From a bacterium (GTDB taxonomy: Bacteria > 4484-113 > JAFGCY01), in the NCBI GenBank assembly GCA_020440605.1, contig JAGRNT010000016.1, positions 36,216 through 100,215 on the forward strand: DNA of 64,000 nt, in the 5' to 3' direction. The position numbers and the translations under genes were made by a program. Positions 44,065 through 54,127 of this stretch are shown here, one piece after another (position 1 is the stretch's first letter; every line of letters begins with the position of its first letter). A model generated the notes under the pieces. It saw only the letters and a list, made by a program, of their open reading frames with translations. It was not told the origin of the DNA and did not search any database.

Positions 44065-45372
44065 CTAGCGTGATTCCGTAACGCGGATCAGGAACTGCCC
44101 CAGTTCGGCGTTGTCAAGATAGGCACCGCGCACGGGGTCCGTTTCGTCAGCCAGCGGCAAAAGCAGTTCCGCGCCGCTGCCCCGTGCATAAAGCGGGATC
44201 AGCTGGTTCGTATGGCTGCCGTAACTGCACACCATGCCGGGCAGCTCCCCGGCCTCGCGGCTCTCGGGAAGCAGCTCCAGCAGGTCCGAGCCGTCACGGC
44301 AGAGATGCCCGCATTCGTGGTCGCCGGTGACGACGAGCAGGCAGTCATCCCAGCCCGGGCCGTGTTCAATCCAGGCGCTGACGACATCCACGGCCTGGTT
44401 GAAGTCCTGCAGTTCCTCGATCAGCCGGACCTCGTCCTGGTCATGCGCGGCCCAGTCCACGGCCCCACCCTCGAGCATCAGGAAGAAGCCCCTGTCGTTG
44501 TCAAGCGTGTTGAGGGCCGCCAGCGAGAGCGTTGCCAGATCCGGCAGGTTCGGGTTCAGCGGGGATTCGTAGGGCCGCTCTGCCCGCGCGGGCCGTTCCT
44601 CCTGCAGGGTGCCCCAGACCCGCGGGATGCCGATGATGCGTCCGTTGCCACCCTGCTGCGCGAGCTGCTCGAACTGCTGCAGCTGCTCGACGAAGCTCCA
44701 GCCGGAGGCGGCCGGAGCCTGGATAGCCTGCCAGTCGCTCTCGGAGATGTACCGGTAATCCGGTGCAGACCTGCGCTGCCCGGCATTGTCATACCAGGGA
44801 TGGCCGCAGCCGATGATCAGATCGAGTGGGCTTTCATGAAGCATCTGGCGCGCGATCTCGGTGTAGTCAGAGCGCGTCAGCACATGCGCTCCGAAGGCTG
44901 CGGGTGTGGCATGGCAGAAGGGCACGGTGCTCACGACGCCCGTGCGCATGCCCCGGCTCGCCGCGGCTTCCACGACCGTGGGCAGCAGCTGGCCCCCGGG
45001 GTCGAGGGAGATCACGCCGTTGTCAGTCTTGTAACCCGTTGCCATCGCCGTGGCCGCCGCCGCACTGTCAGTGGGACTGCTGCGTTGCCAGAGCGGGTCC
45101 GACCACATCAGCTGCGGGTCATAGCCGCCGCCCGCCGGGTAGGTGCTCATCGCGAGCTGCACGGGCCATTGTTCATAGCACTGCGTGCCAGCGGCTCCGA
45201 AGCGGTACATCCCGCCGGCGGCGACATGCGCATAGCCCAGGCCGTCGGCGATCATCAGGATGATGCAGCGGGGAGGATCGTCAGAATCAGCACTGACCGG
45301 CTGCGCTCCGCAACACAGCACAAGTGTCAGCAGAATCGGAGTCAGACGGAAGATACGAAGTGGCCGGGACAT
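44065..45372 (-). CDS. Exported alkaline phosphatase (PhoA family)
   Basis: A 435-residue enzyme with signal peptide. Active-site blocks are IILMIADGLGY (metal), SPTDSAAAATAMATGYKTDNG with the nucleophile Ser in TDSAAAA, EGGAVDWAAHDQD, and VTGDHECG. It hydrolyses phosphomonoesters outside the cytoplasm. The start at 45372 gives a clean signal peptide but has no strong ribosome binding site; it lies 13 bp after the stop of the small zinc protein gene, so coupling is likely. Confidence 0.9.
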   Translation of the reverse strand: MSRPLRIFRLTPILLTLVLCCGAQPVSADSDDPPRCIILMIADGLGYAHVAAGGMYRFGAAGTQCYEQWPVQLAMSTYPAGGGYDPQLMWSDPLWQRSSPTDSAAAATAMATGYKTDNGVISLDPGGQLLPTVVEAAASRGMRTGVVSTVPFCHATPAAFGAHVLTRSDYTEIARQMLHESPLDLIIGCGHPWYDNAGQRRSAPDYRYISESDWQAIQAPAASGWSFVEQLQQFEQLAQQGGNGRIIGIPRVWGTLQEERPARAERPYESPLNPNLPDLATLSLAALNTLDNDRGFFLMLEGGAVDWAAHDQDEVRLIEELQDFNQAVDVVSAWIEHGPGWDDCLLVVTGDHECGHLCRDGSDLLELLPESREAGELPGMVCSYGSHTNQLIPLYARGSGAELLLPLADETDPVRGAYLDNAELGQFLIRVTESR

Positions 45373-45385
45373 CAACTGTGGAGAA

Positions 45386-45535
45386 TCAGCCCAGTTCGGC
45401 CGGGTCCGCTTCGAACAGTTCATCACCGTCCTCGCGGATGTAGTCGCAGGCCGGGCAGACCTTCCACTTGCCGTCACACAGCAGGCCGCAGGCCGGGCAG
45501 ATCCAGCGGGTTTCCTTCTCGCCTGGGGAATCCAT
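45386..45535 (-). CDS. 49-residue rubredoxin-like zinc/iron protein
   Basis: The frame reads MDSPGEKETRWICPACG, then VCPACDYIREDGDELFEADP and a stop. Two CPAC knuckles 10 residues apart match the short rubredoxin-like domain seen at the end of rubrerythrins. GATAAT ends 6 nt before the ATG, consistent with a leaderless start. It is immediately upstream of the alkaline phosphatase gene. Confidence 0.75.
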   Translation of the reverse strand: MDSPGEKETRWICPACGLLCDGKWKVCPACDYIREDGDELFEADPAELG

Positions 45536-45611
45536 GGGGACATTATCCCATCATGCTCGCAGGCGACTGTGTACCGGGTGGGAACACAGCGTGAAGATGA
45601 ATGAAAGTGGA

Positions 45612-46076
45612 CTAGCCGTGCATTTCGACCGTCTGGCCGGTCATTTCATCGATGCGCTGGATGTAGCTGCGGTAGATGCGCTCGCGCATCCCGTCGCCAT
45701 AGTTGAAGGCCTGCTGCATCTTCTCACGCGCCTCCAGGCGCGCTTTGTCGAAGTAGCCTTCGTTGATCAGCTCATCGAGCACGTAGTCACGATCACCGTG
45801 CATGTTGGTCTGGCTGATCAGGTGTGCGGCCAGTTCCTCCTCATCAGTGCCGAAACGGCGCTTGCGGGGAACGGTGACGGTCTGCGGGCGGCCCAGGGAA
45901 ACCACGATGTAGGCCACCAGGCCGACGAAGCCGCCGAGCATGCCGATGATGCCCCAGGTCAGCGCATTGCGATCCGCCATGCGCGCGATGCCGAACAGCA
46001 CCAGTGCCATGGCCCCGTGGACAAGCAGCGTCATCCTGAGGAGGTTCTCGATTTCATTGCCTGTGAAAATTTCCAT
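45612..46076 (-). CDS. Two-helix membrane protein
   Basis: A 154-residue protein with two membrane helices (about 15-60) and a charged cytosolic C-terminal part with helices (EEELAAHLISQ, LDELINEGYFDKARLEAREKMQQAF). No family is recognised. The ATG at 46076 has GGAAGGGC just upstream. An imperfect hairpin (CCAGACACGC/GCGCGTCTGG, about 46087-46113) sits next to that site and could mask it. Confidence 0.7.
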   Translation of the reverse strand: MEIFTGNEIENLLRMTLLVHGAMALVLFGIARMADRNALTWGIIGMLGGFVGLVAYIVVSLGRPQTVTVPRKRRFGTDEEELAAHLISQTNMHGDRDYVLDELINEGYFDKARLEAREKMQQAFNYGDGMRERIYRSYIQRIDEMTGQTVEMHG

Positions 46077-46203
46077 TTTGCCCTTCCAGACACGCATAAA
46101 CGGCGCGTCTGGTTAAATTCTAGGCTGACCAGCAATTGAAGTCAAAAGTCAGAGGTTTAATGCAGGTAATATTTGCTTTATCTGCGCACAATTTAACCGG
46201 GAT

Positions 46204-47280
46204 TTATTCCAATTCCTGCCAGAAGGGGCCGGATTCACCGAGCAGCAGTACGCGGCTTGCGTTCTGATCCAGACAGGCTGACATCTCCCAGCTGGCACCC
46301 AGCTGCATCGGAATTAGATTCTGCATCAGATGTGGGAATGGAATTTCCGGCGTGGCTTCAGCAAACCGCTGATTGCGGTTACGCGGAAAATCGTCAATTC
46401 CACTGATTGTCTCCACATTACGCGCTGCGGGATCGATCAGCAGGCGCAGACTGCCGGTTTCCAGGTCAATCACGTCCAGCTCCAGCAGCCCGTCTCGCTG
46501 TACGAGATGACTGAGACGCTGGTCACGACCCGGCAGGAACTGATCGTACATCGGCTGTCCGTTGAGGCTATGGATGATGCTGGCCTGATCGTTTCCACGG
46601 TCCAGCAGCACGATATGCCAGGAATAGATGTCCATCAGCACCAGCAGCAGGCCCCGCTGCGCGTCCATGCTCAGCAGTTCCACATCGGCAGGCGGGAAGT
46701 CCAGCGGCAGCTCCCAGTGGTTGAGGAGGCTGCCGTCAGCCGTGGAGCGCAGCTCGATGTCCGGCTCAATGTACATGGTGGAGAGATCGTCCACGGCCTT
46801 CCAGCTGAAGGTACAGAATCCTCCCGCCGGTTCCGGGCCAGTGCCGGGCAAGAGCAGGCTGCCGAGCTGGCTGCGCCACAGTTCCTGACCGGAAGCCCCG
46901 TAGACACATTGCTCAGGTGCCGGTTCGAATTCGGAGGCGGCGGGACTGGCGAAGGCAGTGTATTCCGCCGCGAAATGCAGCGGCAGCATCCCGGGAAGGG
47001 AGACAGCCCTGTCCGAGGACTCCGGCAGCAGCCAGCTCTGCGGACGAAGTGCATCGTCAAGCGTGCTGATTGCCAGCCCACCTGCTGCCGGGTTCCAGCA
47101 GAAGCTCCGCAATTCCTGATCCACGGGGAGTTCGCGCCGCTCTTCCCCCTGGCTGAAAACAAGTTGTCCCGCCGAGTATGCAAGATTTGCAGGAGGGGCC
47201 TCAGCGACAGCACCGGGAATCCGGCAGGTCTGAAGCAGGATCAGGCCTGCGGCGAGCAGCATTGCGGGGTGGGGCAGCAC
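46204..47280 (-). CDS. Exported protein, unknown, WD/propeller-like
   Basis: A 358-residue protein with signal peptide and a body of repeating beta strands that include [31 protein letters not shown] and [20 protein letters not shown], suggesting a beta-propeller. No family is recognised. The start is taken as GTG at 47280, because minus-strand TATACT (47292-47287) ends 6 nt before it; the in-frame ATG at 47262 is the alternative. Its -10 box overlaps that of glpX on the other strand. Confidence 0.65.
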   Translation of the reverse strand: MLPHPAMLLAAGLILLQTCRIPGAVAEAPPANLAYSAGQLVFSQGEERRELPVDQELRSFCWNPAAGGLAISTLDDALRPQSWLLPESSDRAVSLPGMLPLHFAAEYTAFASPAASEFEPAPEQCVYGASGQELWRSQLGSLLLPGTGPEPAGGFCTFSWKAVDDLSTMYIEPDIELRSTADGSLLNHWELPLDFPPADVELLSMDAQRGLLLVLMDIYSWHIVLLDRGNDQASIIHSLNGQPMYDQFLPGRDQRLSHLVQRDGLLELDVIDLETGSLRLLIDPAARNVETISGIDDFPRNRNQRFAEATPEIPFPHLMQNLIPMQLGASWEMSACLDQNASRVLLLGESGPFWQELE

Positions 47281-47286
47281 GGCTTG

Positions 47287-47294
47287 AGTATAAT
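47287..47294. promoter_or_regulatory. Overlapping divergent -10 boxes
   Basis: AGTATAAT contains TATAAT for glpX (plus, 47289-47294) and TATACT for the exported protein gene (minus, 47292-47287). RNA polymerase could serve only one direction at a time. Confidence 0.6.
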
Positions 47295-47324
47295 TGCAGG
47301 CATTCCCCGCTGCGGGAGCAGGCA

Positions 47325-48332
47325 ATGTCATTTGAAACAAACGTTTCCACGCGCATGGCCCGTGGAGAATCTCTCTTTGCACTCGAGCTGCTGCCCGTCG
47401 TGGAGCAGGCCGCCATCGAGAGCGCGAAGCTGATGGGCAACGGCGACCGCGACGGCGCGGACCAGGCAGCCACCACGGCGATGCGGCAGGCGATGGACCT
47501 CTGCGACATCTACGGCCGGATCGTGATCGGCGAGGGTGAACGCGACGAGGCACCGATGCTCTACATCGGTGAGCAGGTTGGGCGGGCGGACTCACCGCAC
47601 CGCGTCGACATCGCGGTGGACCCGCTGGAGGGCACGAACCTCTGCGCCACTGGTGCCAACAATGCGATCACCGTGATGGCGGTTGCCGAAACCGGCGGGC
47701 TGATCCATGCGCCGGACATCTACATGGAGAAGCTGGTGGTGCCGGCCCGGGCCAAGGGCCGGGTCAGCCTCGATGCACCCGTGGCTGAGACCGTGGCCAC
47801 CGTGGCGGAATGCCTGCAGCTCAAGGTCAACGAAATCGTGGCGATGGTGCTGGACCGCCCGCGCCATGAGGAGATCATCGGCGAGCTGCGCGAGGCCGGA
47901 GCGCGGATCCGGCTGATCGGGGATGGTGACCTCTCGGCGGCGATCTCGGCAGCGGTGCGCGGTACGGGGGTGCACATGGTGATGGGCACCGGAGGAGCGC
48001 CGGAGGGCGTGATCACGGCCGCGGCGATGAAGTGCCTCGGCGGTGAGATCCTCGCACGCTTCAAACCGAAGACCGAGGAGCAGACAGCACGCTGCCTGAA
48101 GATGGGGGTTGATCCGCAGAAGATTTACAACACCGATGAACTGGCCCCGGGCGAGAACATCGTGTTCCTGGCCAGCGGTGTGACCAATGGCGACCTGCTG
48201 CGCGGGGTGGACCTGTTCGGACGCGGGGCACGGGTCAACAGCATCTGCATGGCCTATGCCTCAAGCTACATCCAGTTCGTGGACAGCATCCACATGGAGG
48301 ACCGGACCCGGGCCCCGATGCTTTTGCGCTGA
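47325..48332 (+). CDS. glpX: Class II fructose-1,6-bisphosphatase GlpX
   Basis: A 335-residue gluconeogenic phosphatase (F1,6BP to F6P; members can also act on sedoheptulose-1,7-bisphosphate). Conserved blocks are [44 protein letters not shown] and the terminal [20 protein letters not shown] lies 6-7 nt before the ATG; TATAAT is at 47289-47294. Confidence 0.96.
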   Translation: MSFETNVSTRMARGESLFALELLPVVEQAAIESAKLMGNGDRDGADQAATTAMRQAMDLCDIYGRIVIGEGERDEAPMLYIGEQVGRADSPHRVDIAVDPLEGTNLCATGANNAITVMAVAETGGLIHAPDIYMEKLVVPARAKGRVSLDAPVAETVATVAECLQLKVNEIVAMVLDRPRHEEIIGELREAGARIRLIGDGDLSAAISAAVRGTGVHMVMGTGGAPEGVITAAAMKCLGGEILARFKPKTEEQTARCLKMGVDPQKIYNTDELAPGENIVFLASGVTNGDLLRGVDLFGRGARVNSICMAYASSYIQFVDSIHMEDRTRAPMLLR

Positions 48333-48447
48333 GGCAGGGTTGGATCAGGGCTCAATCCGGGTTTGATCCCGGTCAAGCGGCCCTGCCACATCCGCCACGC
48401 GGTTAGACTGCAGGAGCCGCAGCCACGGCTGCGTTCCGGAGGTTCCC

Positions 48448-49089
48448 GTGTATCCGCGCAAGCGACATATTTCCATGATGCTCGTCAGCCTGCTGATCCT
48501 CGCGGCGATGCTTGCCAACATGCTGGGCAGCCTTGATCCGCCCGCCTGGGCCAGCCGTGACCTGCTGGGCTACCTGCTGCTCATGCCACTGATGCTCGGT
48601 CTGGCGCTGCAGTACTACTGGATGTTCAACGGCAGTCCGCTCACGGCGGCGCTCGTGTTCCCGGAGCTTGACGACAGTCTGATGGAACAGCATTCAGCAA
48701 GGGACTTCGGTGCGACCAGCGGTGAAAGCTGCAACGTGGAGAGCAGGTCAGCAGCACCTGCTATGGACATCCCTGCCAGCATCGAACGCATGGGTGGCCG
48801 TGAGATCTGGGAGGAGATCATCGATGCCTGGTTCGAGGAGGTGCCCGTCAACCTCACCGACCTGGCAAGTGCGCTGGAGACCGAGGACCAGGAACTGGCA
48901 ACGCGCAGCGCGCACAGCATCAAGGGCACGAGTGCGGAGATCCTCGCCGAAGAGCTGCGGCGGATCAGTGCCGAGGCCGAGGAGCTGTGCCGGGCCGGCC
49001 GCCTGGGACCGGTGGTTGACCTGCTGCCGGAGATGCAGCGCATCTTCGCCGAGACGCAGAAGCGTATCGAGGAGTTCCGCGCGGGCTAG
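48448..49089 (+). CDS. Membrane-anchored HPt phosphotransfer protein
   Basis: A 213-residue protein with two N-terminal membrane helices (about 9-58), a linker and a C-terminal HPt domain (105-210). The phosphoacceptor is the His in ATRSAHSIKGTSAEI. HPt domains relay phosphate between receivers; no kinase is adjacent, and the nearest receiver is at 58835. The start is GTG with CGGAGG 6 nt upstream. It overlaps the convergent arginase gene by 4 bp. Confidence 0.82.
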   Translation: MYPRKRHISMMLVSLLILAAMLANMLGSLDPPAWASRDLLGYLLLMPLMLGLALQYYWMFNGSPLTAALVFPELDDSLMEQHSARDFGATSGESCNVESRSAAPAMDIPASIERMGGREIWEEIIDAWFEEVPVNLTDLASALETEDQELATRSAHSIKGTSAEILAEELRRISAEAEELCRAGRLGPVVDLLPEMQRIFAETQKRIEEFRAG

Positions 49090-50000
49090 AGGATGCGCTT
49101 GCCGAGCGCGCTGGCAATCAGCTCAGCACCCAGTTCGGCGGTGCGGTTGACACTGTCCAGCACGGGGTTGACCTCCACCAGCTCCAGCGAGCTGAAGCAG
49201 GGGCACTGCGCCAGGGTTTCCATCACGAGATGCGCTTCGCGGTAGGTCAGGCCGCCGAATACCGGGGTGCCGACACCGGGGGCGATGCGCGGGTCGATGG
49301 CGTCCATGTCGAAGCTCACATGCAGGTGGTCCACACGCCCGGAGAGCCGCTCCAGCACCCTGTCAATGATCGCGGGCACGCCCTGGCGGTCGATATCCGG
49401 CATTGCGAAGTACTCGATCTCCAGTTCGTGGATGGAGCGTGCCTCACCCGGATCGACGCTGCGCAGGCCGATGTAGGAAACATCCTGGGGGGAGAGCTTA
49501 GCGCCCTCGAAGCCGATGTTGACCAGTTCCACCGGCCCGCGGCCCAGCGAGACGGCCATCGGCATGCCGTGGATGTTGCCGCTGGGCGTGGTCTCCGGCG
49601 TGTTGATGTCGGCATGGGCATCGACCCAGAGCACCCCGAGCCGCAGATTGCGCTCGCGGCAGTGCGAGGCGATCCCGGCGATGCTGCCGATCGCCATGGA
49701 GTGGTCACCGCCGAGTGCGATCGGGAAATGGCCGCTGTCCAGACTGCGCCTGAACCAGCTGGCGAGCTTGCCGCAGGCCCGGGAAATCTCCGGCATGTAG
49801 CGGTGGTTGGGATGCGGGATCTTCTCGGTCTCGGGACCGGCGATGCTGATGTCGCCCTCGTCGTGGACCTCATGCCCGAGTTCCTCGAGCTGCTGGGCCA
49901 CGCGCGCGATGCGCAGGGCCGAGGGGCCCATGTCCACGCCGCGGCGTCCCGCCCCGAGGTCCATCGGGAAACCGATGATGCTGATCTGCTTGCTTTCCAT
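49086..50000 (-). CDS. rocF: Arginase
   Basis: A 304-residue ureohydrolase that cleaves arginine to ornithine and urea. The Mn-binding motifs are complete: LGGDHS, VDAHADINTPETTPSGN and SFDMDAIDP, followed by ELVEVNPVLD. The spacing and the NIHGMP segment favour arginase over agmatinase. A minus-strand TATAAT lies about 35 bp upstream of the ATG. Confidence 0.93.
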   Translation of the reverse strand: MESKQISIIGFPMDLGAGRRGVDMGPSALRIARVAQQLEELGHEVHDEGDISIAGPETEKIPHPNHRYMPEISRACGKLASWFRRSLDSGHFPIALGGDHSMAIGSIAGIASHCRERNLRLGVLWVDAHADINTPETTPSGNIHGMPMAVSLGRGPVELVNIGFEGAKLSPQDVSYIGLRSVDPGEARSIHELEIEYFAMPDIDRQGVPAIIDRVLERLSGRVDHLHVSFDMDAIDPRIAPGVGTPVFGGLTYREAHLVMETLAQCPCFSSLELVEVNPVLDSVNRTAELGAELIASALGKRIL

Positions 50001-50109
50001 GCCTGCCTCTGCCTGTGCTAGCTGCGGACTGCATTATACGGTGGAACCGCCGGGGCTGCAGGGTGCAGGCCTGTCACGCCGGCGGGACCGTGGCGGTAAA
50101 ATATGCGCC

Positions 50110-52017
50110 ATGCCGGTTATCGGAATCAGTGTGAAGCGCCTGCACGAGCTGCTAAGGAGCGATGTCAGCGAGGATCGCGTCGAGCAGCTGCTCGACTGGC
50201 TGGGCTGCGATGTGGACGGGGTGGCTGAGGTGCGCCGGCTCAGGAGCCGCCACAGTGACTACGTGATTGAGCTGAAGCCCCAGGAGACGATCCCGCTCAC
50301 GGATCCGCACAGCGGTTTCTCATCCGAGGACTGGCAGAAGGTCTGGGAGGAGGTTGGTAGCGAACGCCAGGTGCTGCTGGAGCTGCTGCCAGTGCGCCCC
50401 GACCTGTTTGATGCCGGCGGTCTGGCCCGCGCGCTGCGCGGCTACCTGGGGCTGGAGACCGGACTCAGGAACTACGAACCGAAACCGAGCGGCTGGCGCT
50501 GCGAGGTGGACCCGCGCATCACGGACCCGGGATACGGCAGGCCGCTGGTGCAGATGGCGGTGATCCGCAACCTGAAGATTGATGACAACATGCTGCGCAG
50601 CATCATGAAGCTGCAGGAGGGCCTGCACTGGGCCCTGTGCCGCGACCGCAAGTTCGCGAGCATCGGCGCCTATGACCTCGACAGGCTGACGGGGCCGATA
50701 CACTACACGCTCGTTGATCCGGACAGCTTCCGCTTCACCCCGCTGTTCTGGGGGCACAGGGAGCCGGTCAGCCCGCGCACGATGCTCGAGGAACACAAGA
50801 AGGGCATGGAGTATGCGCGGCTGCTGGAGGGGCTCGATGCATATCCGGCACTGCTGGACAGCGCCGGCAATGTGCTGAGCCTGCCGCCGGTGATCAACGC
50901 CGAGCAGACGAAGGTCACCGCCGGGACCGTCAACTTCCTCGTGGACGTGACTGGACCGAACGAGCCGATCGTGACCCGTGCATTGTCAATCCTTGCCTCG
51001 TCAATGGTGGAGATGGACCCCACTGGCCAGGCCACGCTGGAAACGGTGGAGATCGTGTACCCGGACCGCACGCTGGCAACGCCGGCGATGGCCACGGAGC
51101 GGTTCAGCGTCCGCCCGGAGCAGACCGCTCGCCTGCTGGGGATCGAGCTCACGCGGGAGGACTGCGCACGCCTGCTTGGCAACATGCGCCATGAGGTGCA
51201 GGACCCCGGCGGTGATGCGCCGCTCAGCGTCACCGTGCCGGCCTACCGCAATGACATCCTGCATGAGGTGGACCTGATCGAGGACATCGCGATCGCCTAC
51301 GGCTACCACAACATCACGCACCGGCTGGTACCGAGCTTCACCGTGGGCAGCAGCCTGCCGCTGGTGGAGCGGGGCCGGCTGGCGGCCGAGGCGCTGTGCG
51401 GGCTGGGCTTCTCCGAGACCCTGAGCCTCGTGCTCACGAATGAGCGCTGGCATTTCGAGAGGATGCGGATCACGGAGGAGCACTGGCCGCGGCGCGTGGA
51501 AATTGACAACCCGGCGCATGTCGACCAGACGATGATGCGCACCAACCTGCACAGTTCACTGCTGGAGCAGTTCTCGCGCAATACCGACCACCCGCTGCCG
51601 CAGCGGATCTTCGAGGTCGGCGACATCGTCAGCTACTACGGCGTGCCCGATGACCAGGCCCATCCGCGCGAGCTGCGCGTGGCCGCCGCGGCGATCTGCG
51701 CCGTGCGCACCGGCTATGCCGAGGGCCGCAGCGTGCTGGATGCGCTGCTGCATGAAATGGGCCTCGACCCGCAGAAGTTCGGGATCAACTACAGCGAGAG
51801 TGACTACCCGGCGGCGCTGCCCGGCCGTTGCGCCGAGCTCTGGGCCGATGCGGAGCTGCTCGGGGAGCGGGCGGAGTACTGCGACCTGCCGGTACTGGAA
51901 GGTAGCATGCTGATCGGTAGGCTGTTCGAGCTGCACCCGGAAGTGCTGGAGAACTGGAAGCTCGGTAACCCGGTGGTGCTGCTGGAGCTGGTGCTCGGCC
52001 AGCACAACTGGGACTGA
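50110..52017 (+). CDS. pheT: Phenylalanyl-tRNA synthetase beta subunit, archaeal type
   Basis: A 635-residue protein that follows the short archaeal/spirochaete PheT plan rather than the standard 800-residue bacterial form. It has the N-terminal GISVKRLHELL, the B3/4 region, the B5 domain (RLLGIELTREDCARLLGNM), YRNDILHEVDLIEDIAIAYGY, and FEVGDIV near the end of the catalytic-like core. There is no N-terminal EMAP tRNA-binding domain. pheS is not adjacent. TAAAAT (50097-50102) ends 7 nt before the ATG, so the gene is probably leaderless. Confidence 0.92.
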   Translation: MPVIGISVKRLHELLRSDVSEDRVEQLLDWLGCDVDGVAEVRRLRSRHSDYVIELKPQETIPLTDPHSGFSSEDWQKVWEEVGSERQVLLELLPVRPDLFDAGGLARALRGYLGLETGLRNYEPKPSGWRCEVDPRITDPGYGRPLVQMAVIRNLKIDDNMLRSIMKLQEGLHWALCRDRKFASIGAYDLDRLTGPIHYTLVDPDSFRFTPLFWGHREPVSPRTMLEEHKKGMEYARLLEGLDAYPALLDSAGNVLSLPPVINAEQTKVTAGTVNFLVDVTGPNEPIVTRALSILASSMVEMDPTGQATLETVEIVYPDRTLATPAMATERFSVRPEQTARLLGIELTREDCARLLGNMRHEVQDPGGDAPLSVTVPAYRNDILHEVDLIEDIAIAYGYHNITHRLVPSFTVGSSLPLVERGRLAAEALCGLGFSETLSLVLTNERWHFERMRITEEHWPRRVEIDNPAHVDQTMMRTNLHSSLLEQFSRNTDHPLPQRIFEVGDIVSYYGVPDDQAHPRELRVAAAAICAVRTGYAEGRSVLDALLHEMGLDPQKFGINYSESDYPAALPGRCAELWADAELLGERAEYCDLPVLEGSMLIGRLFELHPEVLENWKLGNPVVLLELVLGQHNWD

Positions 52018-52029
52018 GCAGGGGCGGGA

Positions 52030-52347
52030 TCAGATCCCGCGGTCGTCGCCACCCTGGGCTTCCCAGCCGCGGTTGTCCGGCGGGGGCGGAGCCGCATCCT
52101 CGGGATTGTCACCGTAGCGGGCCTCGAGTGAATTGATCGCCCAGTTGAGGATGAACACGGCGGGGATCGGCGCGAGGCTGATCGGACCGATTGCCAGCCA
52201 GGCGAAGGGTGCCATCACCGGATAGACGAGCAGGGTCAGCAGGTCCTCGATCAGAGCCACACCCGGAATGAAGTACAGCCAGCTGAGGATCACCCAGGCG
52301 TAGATGACGTACAGGTATGCTCGCAGAATCCAGATCAGAGCCTTCAT
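52030..52347 (-). CDS. YggT-like small membrane protein
   Basis: A 105-residue protein with two membrane regions (AYLYVIYAWVILSWL and IGPISLAPIPAVFILNWAI) in the YggT pattern, followed by an acidic, Pro-rich tail. YggT proteins are linked to division or ion homeostasis. GGGAGGGCAGC precedes the ATG at 52347. Convergent with pheT. Confidence 0.65.
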   Translation of the reverse strand: MKALIWILRAYLYVIYAWVILSWLYFIPGVALIEDLLTLLVYPVMAPFAWLAIGPISLAPIPAVFILNWAINSLEARYGDNPEDAAPPPPDNRGWEAQGGDDRGI

Positions 52348-52439
52348 GCTGCCCTCCCGGCAAACGTGACTGGGATTGATTATAGGGGCTAGGGGCCGGA
52401 TCTGGAATGCGGGGGAGTAGGGCCGGGCAGGAGGGCAGT

Positions 52440-52600
52440 CAAGCCAGAAGGCCACCCGTGCCGGGCGGCCCTGGTGTCTGCCGGTTATTCCGGCAGTTTC
52501 CGGCTTGTGCAGCGGATTGCTCCGCTGCGTGCTTTACTGCACCTCCCTCCGTTTTTCCTGCTCTTTCAGTGGCGGTTGCAACCGCACAAACAGTCAGACG
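52440..52600. repeat. Hairpin modules upstream of tldD, no gene seen
   Basis: CTGCCGG-TTATT-CCGGCAG (52478-52496), GCAGCGGA-TTGC-TCCGCTGC (52509-52528), a short GTGC/GCAC stem followed by CTCC, and GCGGTT/AACCGC (52572-52585). The TTGC loop and the CTCC flank match the modules at 39462, 39512 and 23199-23266. Confidence 0.65.
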
Positions 52601-52684
52601 AGCCGTCCTGGAAAGTGTTCGCGCCGCGGCGTGAAAAATCCACAGGCGCTACAATTGGAAGTTCTCCGAGGTACCTACACGACC

Positions 52685-54127
52685 ATGCAAGAAATCATCG
52701 ACGCATTCCTCAACAAGGCCCAGAGCAGGGGCATCGACTACGCCGACATCCGCATCATCGACCGCCGCCGTGAAAGCATCACGGTGCGCGACGGGCGCGT
52801 TGACAGTTACACCGATGCCACGGATGCCGGGATCGGCGTGCGCGTGCTGCACAAGGGCCGTTGGGGCTTCGCCGCCAGCCACAACGTTGATGCCAAGGAG
52901 GCGGCGATGATCGCCGACACCGCCCTGCGCATCTCGGAAGCCAGTGCCCGGGCGGGCGGAGAGGCCACGCGGCTTGATGAGATCGAGGTCCACAAGGCGG
53001 AGTACAGCACGCCGCTGGAGACGGACCCCTTCGCGGTCTCGCTGGAGGACAAGCTTTCGCGGCTGATGGCCTGTGATGAGCTGATGGCCAAGGCCGCCCC
53101 GGTTTCGCACCGCCAGAGCTTCTATGATGCCTGGCGCGAGGACCAGCACTTCGCGAGCACCGAAGGTGCCAACATCCACCAGGTGGTGACGGAGTGCGGC
53201 GGCGGGATCCAGGCGGATGCGATCAAGGATGGCGACCACCAGGTGCGCTGCTTCCCCAACAGCTTCCGCGGGCAGTTCCACACCGGCGGCTATGAGCAGT
53301 TCATGCGCTACGACCTCGAGGGCGAAAGCGCCCGCATCGCCGAGGAGGCCATCCAGCTGCTGGCAGCCCCGCAGGTGCCGGACGAAGTGACGACGATCAT
53401 CATCGACGGCCCACAGCTCGGGCTGCAGATCCACGAGAGCATCGGCCACGCCATCGAGCTGGACCGCGTGCTGGGCTGGGAGCTGGCCTATGCCGGCGGC
53501 AGCTTCGTCAAGCATGACGACGTCGGCAAGCTGAAGTACGGCAGCGAGATCATGCACGTGACACTTGATCCCACGCTTGCGGGCGGACTGGGCAGCTACA
53601 TGTATGACGACGACGGCACGAAGGCCTTCCGCACCGACCTGATCAAGGACGGGATCCTGACCGGCTTCATGAGCGGCCGGGACAGCGCGGGAGCCTGCGG
53701 GCAGCGCACCACCGCCTGCAACCGCAGCGACGGCTTCGCCCGCCTGCCGATCGTGCGCATGGCGAATGTCAACCTGGAACCCGGCAAGTACACGCTTGAG
53801 GAGCTGATCGGATCCACCAAGAAGGGCTACCTGTTCAGCAACAACCGCTCCTGGTCGATTGACGACCACCGCGTGAACTTCCAGTTCGGCTGCGAGGCCG
53901 CCTGGGAGATCATCGACGGCAAGCTCGGGCGGATGTTCCGAAACCCGAACTACACCGGGATCACCACCGAATTCTGGGGCAACTACAGCGGCTCCTGCAA
54001 CGCCGATCACTGGAACATCTGGGGCACGCCGAACTGCGGCAAGGGTCAGCCGGGCCAGACCGCACACGTGGCCCATGGTTGCGCGCCCTCGCGGTTTGAC
54101 AACGTGCGCGTGGGGGTGCGCGGCTGA
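52685..54127 (+). CDS. tldD: TldD family metalloprotease
   Basis: A 480-residue subunit of the TldD/TldE peptidase. The zinc-binding HExxxH is in IHESIGHAIELDRVLGWE, and other family blocks are DGRVDSYTDATDAGIGVRV and GCEAAWEIIDGKLG. TldDE degrades unfolded peptides and matures microcin-type and CcdA-related substrates in enterobacteria. TACAAT lies near 52652 and GAGG about 13 nt before the ATG. Its stop overlaps the next start (TGATG). Confidence 0.93.
   Translation: MQEIIDAFLNKAQSRGIDYADIRIIDRRRESITVRDGRVDSYTDATDAGIGVRVLHKGRWGFAASHNVDAKEAAMIADTALRISEASARAGGEATRLDEIEVHKAEYSTPLETDPFAVSLEDKLSRLMACDELMAKAAPVSHRQSFYDAWREDQHFASTEGANIHQVVTECGGGIQADAIKDGDHQVRCFPNSFRGQFHTGGYEQFMRYDLEGESARIAEEAIQLLAAPQVPDEVTTIIIDGPQLGLQIHESIGHAIELDRVLGWELAYAGGSFVKHDDVGKLKYGSEIMHVTLDPTLAGGLGSYMYDDDGTKAFRTDLIKDGILTGFMSGRDSAGACGQRTTACNRSDGFARLPIVRMANVNLEPGKYTLEELIGSTKKGYLFSNNRSWSIDDHRVNFQFGCEAAWEIIDGKLGRMFRNPNYTGITTEFWGNYSGSCNADHWNIWGTPNCGKGQPGQTAHVAHGCAPSRFDNVRVGVRG

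Noticed and set aside
44212..45594. A 460-codon plus-strand frame opposite alkaline phosphatase
   Set aside because: Antisense to complete phosphatase active-site motifs.
47331..47595. Upstream Arg-rich extension of the exported protein at 46204-47280
   Set aside because: It is antisense to the glpX start region, and a good signal peptide begins only near 47280-47262.
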